A stretch of 64,000 nt of DNA from Diphasiastrum complanatum (GCA_029204225.1 CM055096.1:35039890-35103889), one strand, 5' to 3'. Positions 45,905-58,955 are shown, counted from the first letter of the stretch. Notes: generated from the letters alone by a model not told the origin. Program-made: numbers and translations.

Positions 45905-46040
45905 GTAGGATCTTGTTAGGACTTAGTTGAGCTACCTAATGGTAAGACACCTATCTCTTGCAAATGGGTTGACAAGGTCAAGTATAATGTGGATGAGCAA
46001 AGTGGTTTGGTGGTGGTAGAGTGCAGCTCACATGTTCTTT
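45905..46040 (+). pseudogene. Copia reverse-transcriptase fragment, left part
   Basis: Reads DLVELPNGKTPISCKWVDKV then KYNVDEQSG, the start of a Copia reverse transcriptase. The continuation (AWLVARGFEKHEGIDF) is found at about 48010, so the two pieces probably belonged to one gene. Confidence 0.7.
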
Positions 46041-46272
46041 CTCATGATTGGCCATGCTATAGCTTGAAATAGAATCTCATCATTCACATAAAATGAATGC
46101 TTAGAATTATACCCATTAATGCCGCTTCATACAATATAGTGTCATCAAAGAAAAAATTCTTTTTATTTCCAAAGGGATCTGATCACTCAGAATGTTGTTT
46201 AACAAGTATGCCTTCATTACTTTTTAATAACTCCTGAGCTGTGTTGGAATGATTTCATAGAGGTTGTTATTT

Positions 46273-46412
<140 letters not shown>

Positions 46413-46900
46413 ATAGAATAGAATAGAAGATATTAACGTCTATAGAGTGCCCTTGGGCACATAAGACAAAGAAAAAGTACATCAGAAAGGAGCATTGTCC
46501 ATACCGGACTTATCTCAACGAAAACTAAAACAAAAATTAAAACTAAAACAGAAATATTTCCAGCTATAGTGAGGGTACAGAAGTCGTAGCTTAACCTCCA
46601 GCTACGCGGAGGAATAATACTCACTAACTGATAGAAAAAAAACTGTGTGATCTGGTGTGAGGCACATGGAGGCCTATGGTGACGAACTCTGGATGGTCGA
46701 GGAATACGCTGGAGCTTCGGTAGACGGGCTGGAATGTCAATCTCACTGCCCGAAGTATCTTCTCTACCTCTTTTCTGAAAGAAAAGTGTAATATGTGGCT
46801 GGCTGTGGTCCACATCCTGATCAACCGACAGAAGACCTCTTTGTTTACTTCACGCATGGGGCTCTCAGTTCCAGGTATCTAGTATGCTTGGCGCCTCCAG
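46413..46900. other. Unassigned, relatively GC-rich
   Basis: Minus-strand frames of 126 and 77 codons overlap here without a recognisable domain. The composition resembles the LINE-like segment that follows, of which it may be an upstream part. Confidence 0.35.
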
Positions 46901-48000
46901 CATGATCTGAAGGTATTATTTGTCAAATTCAAAACTATGGACGACCCGGCAGACAGTTCTTCGTGCGCGTCGTACTCTCCGAGGCTCTCAGATTTACATA
47001 GATGATGACCTTACTAGATGCCAATGGTTACAGCGTAAAACTATTATTCGGTAGGCAAGGACCAAAACAACAGCGGGTGGTATTTACAAATGGCAACCCT
47101 CGCTTTTTCTCCAAGCATCAATAGGAAGTTGGGGTACTCGGGCATGGGAGCAGCCCGATAGCCCCGGCTAGCGCCACATTCGGTTTTTGGAATTGCGGCG
47201 GCCTCTCCACCTCTTCTACATCAGTTGATCTTGACACCTATTTGTGTTTGGCTGATTTCTACTTTTTGCAGAGACATATGAGTCTTCCACACACCCACTT
47301 CCGCACATTTTGGTTTTCAGTGGATTTTTGCTCCACGACCTATGCTACAGGACAGGATACTTCGGGCCTCAGTTGGTGTATACTCCTTCTATTCGGTTGG
47401 TGTCTCAGGATACTTATGGCCGTTACTTGTGGCTTCAGATTACTGCATCCTTCTTGGGGCTGGACTAGGACTTGTTTGTTGCAGTGTGCTACTTTGCTCC
47501 CCACACTTAAGTGTTTACGGATTTGGGAGGTGATCCTTTTCAGGCCCTTTCTAACGGCAATTGCTAGACTCTCTCTACAGGGTTCCATATTGCTTGTAGG
47601 GGACTTTAACGCACGCATAGCCACTCACCAGACTGAGTTCTATGCTGACACTCTCTCTCTTCATTCGTTGGATACATCTTATGCCTGTTATTCTTCGGAC
47701 TCATCAGCGACGGTTACTCTTTTTGGGGAACAGCTTCTGAGGTTGGCTCAAGCACACGGTCTCATTATCCTCAACGGTCTTCTTCAATGGCCATCCTCCT
47801 CTGCATATACTTGCCACCCACCCATTTGGTGGCGGTCACAGCGTAGTGGACTCTTTCATTGCATCTCCTGCTTTATTGCCCCGCCTGGCATCCTTCACCA
47901 TCTCTACCCCCGTCCTCGCTGATCACTCTCTGCTCTACCTCTCCTTCTCCCCAGCACCAAGTCCGCCTTCTCCTCCACTCTTCCCTCTTTGTTCGACCCA
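46901..48000 (+). mobile_element. LINE (L1-like) fragment: end of ORF1 and endonuclease start of ORF2
   Basis: The first part ends an ORF1-like protein (RRTLRGSQIYIDDDLTRCQW, then arginine-rich). From about 47190 FWNCGGLSTS begins an endonuclease/exonuclease/phosphatase domain. Further on, ILLVGDFNARIATHQTEF (about 47590-47645) is the GDFNA active-site motif, and LAQAHGLIILNGL matches the usual downstream block. Frames are broken near 47230 and 47800. Sequence ends at about 48000 in the endonuclease; no LINE reverse transcriptase follows. Loss of the 3' side is unusual, since LINEs normally lose their 5' end. Confidence 0.7.
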
Positions 48001-48004
48001 CCCG

Positions 48005-49140
48005 CTATACAAAGCATGGCTAGTTGCAAGAGGATTTGAGAAACATGAAGGTATTGATTTCATAGAACCTTTACCCTCATATCTAAAAAACCACTTGGTG
48101 TGCAAGCTCAACAAAGTGATCTATGGATTAAAGCAAGCACCATGGGCATGGTACTCTTACATCAGTGAACACTTCAAATGAAAAAAATGGTAAAGAGTAT
48201 TGTAGATCCTAATCTTTACATTCTACAACATGGTTTTGATATTGTGTTCATTGTATTATATGTTGATGATTTGAGCATAATTGGAAGTAGTTGTATTCTA
48301 ATAGATTAGATCAAATCAAATTTATCCAATGCTCTTAACATGAGTGACTCAGGGTTGATGCACTATTGTCTAGGCATTAAAGTACAAAAAAAAATGAATT
48401 TGATTCGCTTTACAAGTTCAATATTTGCGCAAGATTACACGTGATTGAGCACACTGATGGATGTCAATATGAAGCTAATGCATATGATAAATCTGAAAAA
48501 GTAGATGCTTATTTGTACAAGTAGTTGGTGGGTAGTTTGGTTACATACACATGGCCTACTATAATTGCTTATTCTATTGGTGTTTGTAAATTAGTTAATG
48601 AAAAATCCTAGACAAACACATTGAAAGTCTACCAAATGTCTTCTCAGTACATCCAATATGGATCATTGAATTTTGGTTTTGAAGTATGATCAATGAGAAG
48701 TGCCAATATTGATAGGTTCTAGAAATCTGGATTCGGAAGCTAATATTGATGACAAATGATCTACCACTGGTCATACATTTAGTTTTTGTATAGCTACAGT
48801 TTGATAGAAGAAAAAAAAAACAATCTATAATAGTTCAATCTTTGATAGAAGCTAACTATCATGCTCTCAACAATGCCACACAAGAAGCGATATGGTAATG
48901 TAGATTGCTTATAAATTAGGTCAACCACAAGTGGATGTGACTACTATATCTTGCAATAATTAAAGTTGCATTCACCTTGTCAACAATCCAATTTTACATC
49001 GCTTGAACTAAGCACATTGAGATACATTATCACTGTGAAAAATTGTCACCTAGTTTTGTTGGTTTATTGGCATTTTTGGAGGCCAACATGAAATCTCAAC
49101 TTAGAGATAGTTTTATATCTATCAATAAGGGCCTAAATAA
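48005..49140 (+). pseudogene. Copia reverse transcriptase and RNase H remnant, right part
   Basis: YKAWLVARGFEKHEGIDF, a deletion, then KLNKVIYGLKQAPWAWY (48100-48160). After stops come IVDPNLYILQHGF and the catalytic VLYVDDLSIIG (about 48250-48290), followed by GLMHYCLGIKVQKK. RNase H is barely readable (NNATQEAIW, then VTTISCNN near 48930-48960). Many stops and frameshifts occur. It probably continues the piece at 45905-46040. Confidence 0.75.
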
Positions 49141-49390
49141 TGGATTATTATTTTTGGTAAGTAGATAAGTGGATGAGGTCAGATTTGGACCCATTCTGAT
49201 TGGCTAATATAGATACATTGCATCTACTCACTAAAATGTTTGGTGAGGTATCTAGAAGTTTCCAAATTAGGTCAAGTTTGGGGCAAGTGGCCAAATGATA
49301 TTTTTGAAGCTATAAATAGCTATACCTGCATGGATAAATAATCATAAAAAAAAAAGATACAATCATTTTACATGTAAACAACCCGTTTAT

Positions 49391-49576
49391 GGGGTTTTTA
49401 TTGATATCAATATAGATTTTTACAATCAGGTGTCCATAGTGTAATATTGGAATGCAATTTTCTATATTGATAAAAAGACATGATGATTGGCATGTATTTG
49501 CTAATAGTGAATCTCAGTGTTCTTCCATAAATTGGATTTTTTCGCCAATATCTCTGCATTTGATCTCGAGCTCATG
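49391..49576 (+). repeat. Outer flank of the inverted duplication, left arm
   Basis: This stretch (ggggtttttattgatatcaa ... gatctcgagctcatg) is repeated in inverse orientation at 61505-61688, so it was copied together with the adjoining LTR. It may be the end of an older LTR. Confidence 0.75.
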
Positions 49577-50397
49577 TGTTGGGGGCATTCCCAACAAAGT
49601 GTAAATAAATAAAATCCTCCAATAAAATGTGTTGCGAGGGCATGGCATCCTGCGTGTATAAGCCCATGGCCCAATGAGCACGCAATTGAGTTGTAAATAA
49701 AATAAACTTGACTTGGGCCTTGTAATTAAAATAAAACTAGAGGCCCAATGTCTTTTTTAAACTTAGAGATCACTTTTTAGAGTTGGGTCCAAATTGGGAC
49801 TCACATGAATCTTGTGATTTCTAATGTACTTTTTGTGGACCCTTGGATCAAGTTGGGTCCAAGATGAATGGTTAGGATCATTGTGAATATTAGCCAATAA
49901 GATTGAGGGGCAAGGGCCTTCCCCATTTTATAAAAAAGCACCATTTGTACACTATTTCCATGCTTAATGAGAAGGAGGAAACTCTACCATTTTTGGAAGA
50001 GAAGCATCCTCATTTGCTATTCACTACTTGCTATTGCTCTTGGTTGTGTTTTCTATTGCTTTCTATTTCCATGTTTTATTGTTTGCCATAGTGAATGTTT
50101 TTCCATTAGCAAGCATATGGAGCATTTGAGCTAACCTCCACCCTCACTCTCTTTCTCTCTCTTTCTCTTTTCTTCTCAATCTCTTCTTCTCCATCCCTTC
50201 CCTTCAACCAAAACTATGATGAATGTTAGTGTAGAGGAGTAGAGTTGAAGAGGAGTAGTATAGTGGTGAGTAGAGTTAAGGGAGAAAGTAGGAATTTAAC
50301 TAAAAGTAGCATCTATGCATAGTTAGGCACCTATCCAGTGATCTAACCTTTGTTGACAGGCGGAAGGGCTATACTACGAGAGATCTTCAACCCCACA
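49577..50397 (+). repeat. 5' LTR of a Ty3/Gypsy element (821 bp)
   Basis: Starts TGTTGGGGGCATTCCC and ends CTTCAACCCCACA, followed after one base by a tRNA-Asp-type primer-binding site. A closely similar inverted copy lies at 60698-61504. Confidence 0.85.
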
Positions 50398-50398
50398 G

Positions 50399-50416
50399 TG
50401 GCATCGTTGCTGGGGA
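50399..50416 (+). other. Primer-binding site, tRNA-Asp type
   Basis: TGGCATCGTTGCTGGGGA is close to the TGGCGCCGTTGCCGGGGA site of many plant Gypsy elements, one base after the LTR. Confidence 0.8.
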
Positions 50417-51244
50417 TAGGTTTCCACTAACTAGTTTAGTTGTATTTTAGCTATTTTCTTGTTTTTCAGAGTAGTTTAGGTAGATTTTTGGGAGTTTAGA
50501 GTTAGTTTTCTGTATTTTTTTTGGGTTTGGACTGTTCACAAGCTAAGGAGTTGTGAAAGGGTAGAGGAGGGCTTGAAACCCAAACCAATCATCCAAAAAA
50601 CTTAGAAAACACACCAATCTGCATTTTGGAAGGAAAAGAGCCCAAAAAAAACTCATCAGATTTTAGGAATTAACCCTTGCATGACTGGCAGCAGCTCCAG
50701 GGTACTGTCTTAGACCTGCATAGAAGCCTGCGAGAGTTAGTTCCAAGCAGATTGTAAAAATCAGGGAAAAAATCATAAAAACTTCAAAAAGCCCCTTGAA
50801 AAATTCCAAAAAAATTCAAATCTTCATAAGAACTCTCGTAGAGCCCTCTGAAGTTCCATCTCAGTGAGACCAGGACTCAGAGAAACTTACTAGAGTTATT
50901 TTGATGATAAGTGTCTGTGCGAGAGTTCCCAGTGAAAGCAAGAATTAAATCTCGCAAAGAAATTTATAGTGAGATCTGACCCAGATCTAGCTATTGTTAA
51001 GCTTGTGAGAGTTACTTCTAGAGATCTGGAAGATATCAAATGTTTTTACCTGCAAAACAGCTAAAGAACCCTCGCAACCCTCGCACAAGATAACCCTCAC
51101 AGGACAGATCAATGGAAAGATCTGCATCAGATCCAGCTACTGTCAAAATCTCAGGTCAATCAATGTAAGGAGTAAAAAGTTATCAAGGAAAAATCTCGCA
51201 AAAGGCCTAAAATTCATTCTGGTCCGATCAGATCGATCAGATCC
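50417..51244. other. Untranslated leader of the Gypsy element
   Basis: No long open frame. A recurring motif ctcgca/ctctcgta with gagag (for example 50829, 51071, 51084) gives weak internal repetition. Confidence 0.5.
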
Positions 51245-52000
51245 TTGAAGATCCAAACTGCATCCTATTGTATAAGCAATATCCAATCACTTTGGAACCC
51301 ACCATCGGATGAATTGAGATCGGGACGAATCAATAACACGAAGGACAGCAAATCAGACACCACACCTTCTCCCAAATTAGCAGCAGTGGCAACAAGAGAC
51401 AGAACCGGAACCAGCACCAATGGATCCAATGGGAACAACCTGTACCTGTCGCACCCTTGCATGCAGTTTGGAGAGCACCAGGGATGGAGATACCAAAATA
51501 TGACGGATCCTCAGATCCCATTCGATTCCTCCAGATCTATGAGCAAGCTTGTGAAATCTATGACGATATCGGACACCTGTAGAGAAGTTGATGCTATTCC
51601 CTATGTCCTTACTTGCAGTTGGCTCAGGATTGGTTTTTCATCTTGTCAGAGGAAGAGAAATCCACCTGGAAAGTGGTTAAAACGGCTCTCATTATGCGCT
51701 TTTAAACCAAGAAAGTTCCTGGACGACCCGTGTATCCTGCTAAGCAATGTCAAGATGGGAAAAAACGAGAAAGGTGTCCCAGGACTATATGAACGGGCTC
51801 AAACATCTATGATCTGAATGCATGTGCAACCCTGACTCCGATCATGCAGTGATCATGTGGTTCCTAGCCGGTATTACCTATGAGCATCAAAGAGGACTGA
51901 AAAGACAGGAAACAGTACGCTACTCTCAAGAAGTATAGAAGGATGCCATCAGGGAAGAGGATGAGGGGATCTGACGACGAATTATCCTTCCACCCACATT
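51245..52000 (+). pseudogene. Gypsy gag, core region
   Basis: The gag core is best read in a frame with KYDGSSDPIRFLQIYEQACE then IYDDIGHL (from about 51491), QDWFFILSEEEKSTWKVVKTA, GLYERAQTSMI and VIMWFLAGITYEHQRGLKRQ, the spacing expected of a plant retrotransposon gag. It is scattered over frames; the open frame 51245-51817 catches its start and end only. Stops separate the blocks. Confidence 0.65.
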
Positions 52001-52310
52001 CCTACTCCCTCAATCGCGTCATCACGCATCAAAAGCATACGCTTATCCACAAAACTGTTGTTGGAGAAATGACAAAATTACACAAACAGCAGATGGAGCA
52101 AATTAGCGCTAATTCATATTAGTTGGACATAACTGAAGGCCTTAAGGAACTGTAGCAGTAACTTCACATCAATCAGGACCAACCCAGCTACAGTATCCTC
52201 GATGAGAAAATGTATGGTGTTCAATATGCACGCAAAACCATACAATCCTAAAGCAAAATCTGAGACTGACACATAGATTCTGCCATCTGTGCAATGCAAC
52301 ATCACACGAT

Positions 52311-52832
52311 ATGGCATTTTGCTTGTTTAGGGTTGTTCAACAGAAGAGAAGTCCTTATCAGACTTCTTATCCTTATCATCAAGGGGCACCTAACGAGGCA
52401 CCAAGGTATGGTGCACCCAATCAACCACAACGCATGGCCTTACCTGCTCCACCAGGGCTAGCCAATCAACAAGTGGCCCATGTAAACCTGACAGCAGCTA
52501 AACAAGAATTGCAAATGTCACCTCAACCTGAGCAGCAGCAGTTGTACGGACCAGATGAACCATTTATGGATCCTGCCATAAATGAATATGTTTCGGCCTA
52601 TGCAACTCAAACTCAACGTCAAGGTGAAAGAAATTACGGCTGCTACGGGCGCGGCGAGGGACACAAAATTGCAGAATGTCCCTACAAAGGACAATATACA
52701 ACCTCCTATCGGGATTGCGGTTATGGACATTGTTTCAAGAATTGTCCATTTAAACCTGGGACCAGTGCACCTCTTAACCTCATTGCCATACAGCAATCAG
52801 CAGTTCCAGCAGGGATGCCATCGAAAGGATGA
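52311..52832 (+). pseudogene. Gypsy gag C-terminal part with two zinc knuckles
   Basis: An open frame of 173 codons. A Gln/Pro-rich stretch is followed by CYGRGEGHKIAEC (Cys-x2-Gly in place of the second Cys) and CGYGHCFKNC, two decayed CCHC knuckles that would bind RNA. It ends in a stop before the protease region. Confidence 0.7.
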
Positions 52833-53304
52833 CACGACTACGCTCCTATGTCAGCTGTTACCTGAACACAGAAGAGGAAGGAAGTGGCTCCCTCACCACC
52901 ACCATCGGTCACTGACGACCATGCCTCAACTTCAGCGCCATATCCAAATGTGAGGGAAGAGAGAAGACAGTACCAAAAAATAAGACACTGGATACAAAAA
53001 GCACAAGAGGAGGAAAAAGAGCAAGAACGAAACAATCCCACAGAATCTCCAGTCGGCGTCGAACGGGATCCGCAAATGGGCTCACCACTGTGCACTTATC
53101 AGAATGATCAGTTGCACCAACATGAATCACCTTTTTACATGGTAGAGCCTAAGGAACCACGCACTAAAAGGCTTACACTCTTGCTGTCAAGCCGCGTTAG
53201 TTTACCCCGGAGAACTACTGCGGATTGCGCCACAAGCGAAAAGCCTTTTAGTTGAATGGGCCAAGGCGGATGAGGAGCCAGTAGCGCCTGAGCCCATATA
53301 TTGT

Positions 53305-53730
53305 GTGGGCTATGATGAAACAAGTAACGTCCTCCACATGAGAGCAGCATGGAAAAGTGAGGAACACAACATCACTTTGCCAATCAAACACAAGAGATAT
53401 GAGGACAAGGCGGCAGTGGTGGATGGAGGATCGGGTGTCAATCTGATCTCCATTACTTTGTACGAAAAATGGGGACTACAAGGATTGAAGTCAGCCAGAT
53501 TTGCCATCAAGTTAGCAGATCAATCCTGTGTGAAACCAAAAGGTGTAGTTGCTGATATTCCCGTAAAGATAGCAAGCATGCAGTATGTGATTACTTTTGT
53601 GGTCATGGATATACCTGAATCTCCATCTGCATACCGTATTTTACTGGGAAGACCATGGTTGAGGGCTGCGCAAGTAGTATACAACTGGGTTCAGGGAAAC
53701 TCACCTTCAAGAACAGAGAACAGGCTGTAA
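53305..53730 (+). CDS. Gypsy aspartic protease
   Basis: An open frame of 141 codons. It contains AVVDGGSGVNLISITLYEKW, where DGGSG is the active-site motif of Athila/Tat-type retroviral aspartic proteases. ADIPVKIASMQYVITFVVMD and YRILLGRPWLRAAQ follow, the conserved second half. The protease would free gag and pol proteins. The frame is unbroken across the domain and shifts just after it, near 53690, to the frame beginning KLTFKNREQ. Confidence 0.85.
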   Translation: MGYDETSNVLHMRAAWKSEEHNITLPIKHKRYEDKAAVVDGGSGVNLISITLYEKWGLQGLKSARFAIKLADQSCVKPKGVVADIPVKIASMQYVITFVVMDIPESPSAYRILLGRPWLRAAQVVYNWVQGNSPSRTENRL

Positions 53731-54356
53731 AGGTAGATCCAATCACATGGGCGGTGAAACCTATTGCACCCAAAGCTGATGACAGTTCATCCACGACAGA
53801 TCATACGATTGATCGCCCAAGGCCAGCCAAGGGAGGTCACTATCATTCAGAGACGGATGTCATGAGATGGACAGATGCATTAGCAACTATTGACTACCAG
53901 GCATGTCAATATGAATCAGATCCAGAACTGAGTACATCTTCACCCAAATGTTACACTATGGACACACCAATCACATTTGCAGTGAATATGATAAACGTAG
54001 CATGGTTGTCAGCAGATCCGATTGAGAACCCAGTGGACGATGATCTAGTCCCTTGACAACATGCTCTAACTTATAATAAGGAGATTGAGTTGACTGATGA
54101 ACAAGTCCTACACCACATGGACCCAGATCGTTACGGAACCAAGAAGGTACCAGCTCAACCACCACAAAGGTCTGCTATGGCAAAAACCTCAAGGATCAAA
54201 CCACCCAAGGCACCTACGAATAAGAAGAATCAGTTGAAGCAATGCTACAACCAAGTGATCCGATGGAGTGACCTACCCGAAGAGCTGGACAACTTCTTCT
54301 TGTTGAAGAAAAATTCTATGTATGAGTTTTTTCACGGTAGTAGGTTCCTTGGATAG
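53655..54356 (+). pseudogene. Gypsy post-protease linker
   Basis: Two frames, 53655-54056 and 54090-54356, continue the protease product with acidic and polar sequence (FAVNMINVAWLSADPIENPV, PEELDNFFLLKKNSMYEFFH). Plant Athila/Tat polyproteins have such variable sequence between protease and reverse transcriptase. No catalytic motif is seen. Confidence 0.5.
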
Positions 54357-57329
54357 GGTTTGCCTAGTGAGCGTTGCTTTGTTTTCAAGATGTCCACAAA
54401 AGGACCCGCATCAGGTGTGGATCTTGTGGTTTGAATGCAAAGATTTAGCAACGGTGACCTAAAAAACACATGGGTACAAGTTGATCATACCAGACGAGTC
54501 CTCGGTTGGTGGACAACAATGGGGTGACATCTGTGCAATCCAAGATAAACATGAATGTGTAACACCTATGGTTTTTCTTTCAGAACCACATATCCACACT
54601 AGGTTAGCACTGATACGTGCTGGTTCTAAAATTTGCAGTATCCAAGAACTACTGACAATAGCCACTTGTGAAATGAGACATTGAATCTCGAGTACTATTT
54701 TGGAATTTGTTGAAGTTTGTTGTGGAACGTGTGGGGCACATGAAAGTAGATTTTCATGAAATAATCGTGTAAAGTGCTTGGGTTCGCTACCATGACAAGG
54801 TAAATGTGGTAAACTAATTTCAAATTCAACGAAAGGGACTCTTGCCCCATGTTTCTTATCCACAAGAATGCAGTCCAATGGCAAGATACAACAAATGATG
54901 TGGTTTTGCAATACTAATCGCACTCACACTTGCATCTGGATAAAGGTATCTCTCCAACACTTGCAAAGGTACCCAACATTTGGCCGGTTGATTTTGGTAC
55001 AAATGTAACACAAGAAGAAGAAGCCATGCTCACTCTGGGCGGGTTCTAGCTTGAGACGAAGCCACTCAATTCTAAAAGTGGGCCTACAGAAGCCCAAGCA
55101 CCCCAACTTGGACACGAGGGCACCCAACCTTCAGCTACGCGCACCACAAATGATGCTCGTAATCCAAATTACAGGCCAAGTGTGTCACTTGTTGCACTAG
55201 AACAAATAAAAAGAGCATTATCCTTGGATGCACGTGTGGTGATAAAAAAGGTCATGGAGGAGAATAAGCATGAAATATTTGTGATTGAGACGGAGTCTTC
55301 TAAGGTACGATGTGCACATAACTAGTAAACCCATTTGCATATGTCCCGATTTTCAAAAGCGTCTATTGGAGAAAAAGTCTTATTTGGCATGCAAGCACAT
55401 ATTCAGGTCATGAGACTCGACTGGAATTCCAATATGTTCATCCATCAACCGATGTTGAAGGATGGAGACCTTCTTTTTGCTCTAACTTGAGGAAGAACCT
55501 ACCCATGACATGTAAATCTCATGATTATAGAAGGACGTTTGAAATGTCATATCAATGGATGAATTGTAAAATGCCATGACTGTTGATGAAATTATGAGAC
55601 TTTTAGTTTGTTTCCAACATGCAATGTTCATCAGTGAGACACTGAGATGCAATATTCTTCTACTTGACATGTCTTTGTGGGTGGGCCTAATAGTTCTACA
55701 CTTCTTGTATACACTCTTGTGATTTTCACATAGATCTTATGCATGATTGTGGATGAATTCTAGATATTGTTGGTATCAAGGAGATGTTGGAGATTATAGA
55801 CATACTTAAAATATACTCATTTATATCAGGTGGGATCTATCACTGAAACTGTGATCATTATAGTTTGTAGCATGCTGGGTAGAAAAAGACAACACTCCTC
55901 TTCCTGCTATCATCATTACAAATAAAATCGCTAAGCTCGCATGTGATTTACTCGCAAAATGTCAAAACCCTACAAATGTCTAATATTATATCAACATGGC
56001 CCATCTAGCACATCTAACATGACCCATCTAACTAGCACATTAAGTCATTTGATTAGGATAAAATATAGGCTTCAATTTTCATGGCATTCACATAATCTAT
56101 TTCATTGCGGTATAATATCTAAAAATTCAAACCCAACACCTTCAAAGGACTTTTATTATCTCGAGGAATGTCAATACCAAAACCATAGGTTCATATTAAT
56201 CTTTTTATTTTGTGACTTTTACTTTTTTAGCCTAGCCTCATTTCTATTTGGCTTAGATTTGACATTGCCCCTACAATGGATTGATAACTTAGCTTGATCT
56301 CCTTTATGATTTCTCGACAAATTGTAGAATTCTTGATGAAACTATTGTCTACATATAATATTGGATAAAATACCAAACTAAGGACCCATGATTGCCATGG
56401 TAGTACATGTCCTTTGAGATGTGGCATTCATACAAGGAACATATCCACTTTTGGTAACATGTCATGGCAGTTGCCTCAATGTCCCTCTTGGAGTCCTCAA
56501 GGTTCTTAAAGCCATTATGGAACAATAGGAGTAGTTGATGTCCGACATAAATATATTTTGTTCATAAACGTCAAGTGTGTCTGAAGGATGGCAAAAAGGG
56601 CTTGCAATATGAGCTACTTTGTCGCATTAGTGTGACAAGTTTCATTCTGGCTTAATGGGGTCCAATTTTCTAGCTGTTTGTTTCATCCACGACACAACAT
56701 CAACATGAACATGTACGATCTAATCCATATCAAAATGAAGTGTGGTGCCCTTAGGGATTTTAGTACCTTGGTACGACGTTCATCACATAATCCTGAATCC
56801 GTAATGTTCTGGTAGGACTAATTGTTGTGTGATTTTGACATGTTTTCTTCAGAATTGTCAAGTACATTAGATCTAGTACATTTATGCTTTATAATAAGGA
56901 CTCCTTGGCCACAGTTGTGTCACACGGTCCATATTCGCTAAATGAAATCAGGTTTTTGATCTGTCTATTCCGGTTACAAAAGGAGAAGGTTATTACTCAA
57001 ATAGCATTTTTTTGGGTTAATAAGTTTGTTCGGGCAATTTTTCTTATTTATTTTATTTTTTTAATTTTTTTGTGTCAGATTCCAACGTATTATTATGTTG
57101 GATTTCGGCAAATTATGAAATTTTTTTGAATCCGTCGGAACCTTGTGTTGGAAATCGCACATTTTGTTGTTGTAACACATTCGCGGTCTCATCTATGGAT
57201 GGTTTTTGAGAGAGACCTTACATGGTTGCTAGATAGGATGTAACTCTATTTGGATCGGAAGCAACTATGTATCCATGGATGACAAAAGATTCAGTAAGAC
57301 TAGACAAGCCTAGACACATCTAATACTAC
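54357..57329. other. No recognised gene; orphan frames
   Basis: At 54459-55320 several short frames on both strands may be remnants of the Gypsy polyprotein or another element; one (+) piece near 55150-55310 reads VALEQIKRALSLDARVVIKK. From 55440 to 57329 the sequence is AT-rich with short frames only (longest 112 codons at 55959-56297, no domain). No reverse transcriptase was found. Confidence 0.5.
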
Positions 57330-58955
57330 TTATTTTGGTAAGGTGCAAATGGATCAACTTGAGGAGCATGCACATTGGTATCTTCTATATAGATAATGGA
57401 CTTCCTATCCATTTGATCTCCAAAAAAGTTCGAATCTGAAAATCCAAAAAATTTAGGTGATGATTTCTCATACAATAATATGCCAAAATCTCGAGTTCCC
57501 ATGATGTATCTCAAAACTCTCTTTCCTAGCTTCCAATGCTCCACACTAGGATCTTGCATAAATTGGCTTAATCTACCAATACAATAGCTTAGATCATATC
57601 TTGTGATGGTTAGATAAATGAGTGAATTAACTTGCTTCCTATAGAGAGTAATGTCCTTGAAGGATCTTTCATTATCTCTTATAGTGAGCTTTACATTTGA
57701 CTCCATAGGTCTATCACAAGGCTTAGCATCTACCACATGAAATTTCTTTAGAATAGAGTTAGTATATCTTGGATGGCGATATAAACCAAGGACTATACGC
57801 ATTGTCTTATGTCCTTCGAGTCGCATCAGCCTCCACTCAATATGATGTCATCCACATACATTATAAAAATGGTAACTTGATAAAATACAGTGAATGATCA
57901 TACTCACTCATAACAAAGTTTTGAGAGAGTAGAAATGTGTTAAGCTTAGCATACCAACTCCTTGGAGCTTTCTTGAGACCATACGTGACGCTTTTGCAAA
58001 TAACAAACATGATTTGGCTTTCCATGTGAGATGTAGCCGTCAGGTTGCACAATGTATAATTCCTCCTCAAGATCACCATTCAAGAATGCATTAGTGATAT
58101 CCAATTGCCATAGGTCCCAACCAAATAGAGTAGCAAGAGAGATGATGACCCGAATGTTTACCATCTTTGCCACAGGTGCAAAGGTGTCATCATAGTCGAT
58201 ACCATGTTCTTGTGCACATCACTTGGCCACCAACCTTGCTTTGTGTTTGTTGATTGATCCATCTTGGTTTGTCTTCAATTTGAAGATCCACTTGCATCCA
58301 ATAGCTTTCTTATTATTTGGATGTCTCACCAATCTTCATGTGTTGTTCTTCATAAGAGCTTGATACTCAAGATCCATTGCTTGGATCCACTCCTCTTTTT
58401 GTCTTGCCTCATCTACACATGTAGGTTCATCAAAAGAGGCTAGGAAAGCATAGCTTGGTCTACCAACAACTTTCTCACCTTCTCATCATAAGTGAGCCTT
58501 GAAGGTGTTTGCCTTTGCCATGATGTCCTCCTTGGCTTTTGACTTGATGAAGGCCCTTCATCAACATCATCCAAAGTACGACCATCCATGTCATCAACAT
58601 CAAGATTGTTAGATCCAACCACAACATCAGCACTAGAAGAAACCTTTGGAATATTTTCCTCATAAAAAATGACATCTCTTCCAATGATCAATTTATTAGT
58701 TGAAGGAATGTAAACCTTGTAAGCTTTTCTTATCTCACTATATCCAAGAAAAATGCATGTCTTTGAAGATGGATCCTCCTTTGTCCTATCATTAAGAGTT
58801 ATGTTGATATAGCAAATACATCCAAAACTTTTAAAGAACTTGATAGTCGGCCTTCTACCATACAACACCTCAAAAGGGGTTTTCCCATCCAACATAGCAC
58901 TCGCCACCTATTGCATAGAAAATTAGCACACACCTTAGAGAAACTTAGAGCCCGA
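57330..58955 (-). pseudogene. Copia pol fragment: integrase end, reverse transcriptase, partial RNase H
   Basis: Minus strand: GKTPFEVLYGRRPTIKFFKS and FGCICYINI (integrase C-terminus, 58907 onward), IIGRDVIFYEENIP, a Ser/Asp-rich linker, then reverse transcriptase with LFGWDLWQLDITNAFLNGDL and YGLKKAPRSWYAKL. The catalytic MYVDDIILSG is at about 57865-57835. RNase H blocks follow (PSVEHWKLGKRVLRYIMGT, SDSNFFGDQMDRKS). Homology stops at 57330 before the second half of RNase H, and nothing of gag or the integrase core lies to the right, so the piece is cut on both sides. Several frameshifts occur. Confidence 0.88.

Larger units (their letters stand above)
49577..54356 (+). mobile_element. Ty3/Gypsy element, Athila/Tat-like, 5' part
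   Basis: LTR, tRNA-Asp primer-binding site, gag, knuckles, protease and a post-protease linker in order. The primer type and the DGGSG-type protease are typical of the non-chromovirus Athila/Tat group. I found no reverse transcriptase, RNase H or integrase downstream and no 3' LTR in direct orientation, so the element is truncated or rearranged after about 54.4 kb. Confidence 0.75.
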
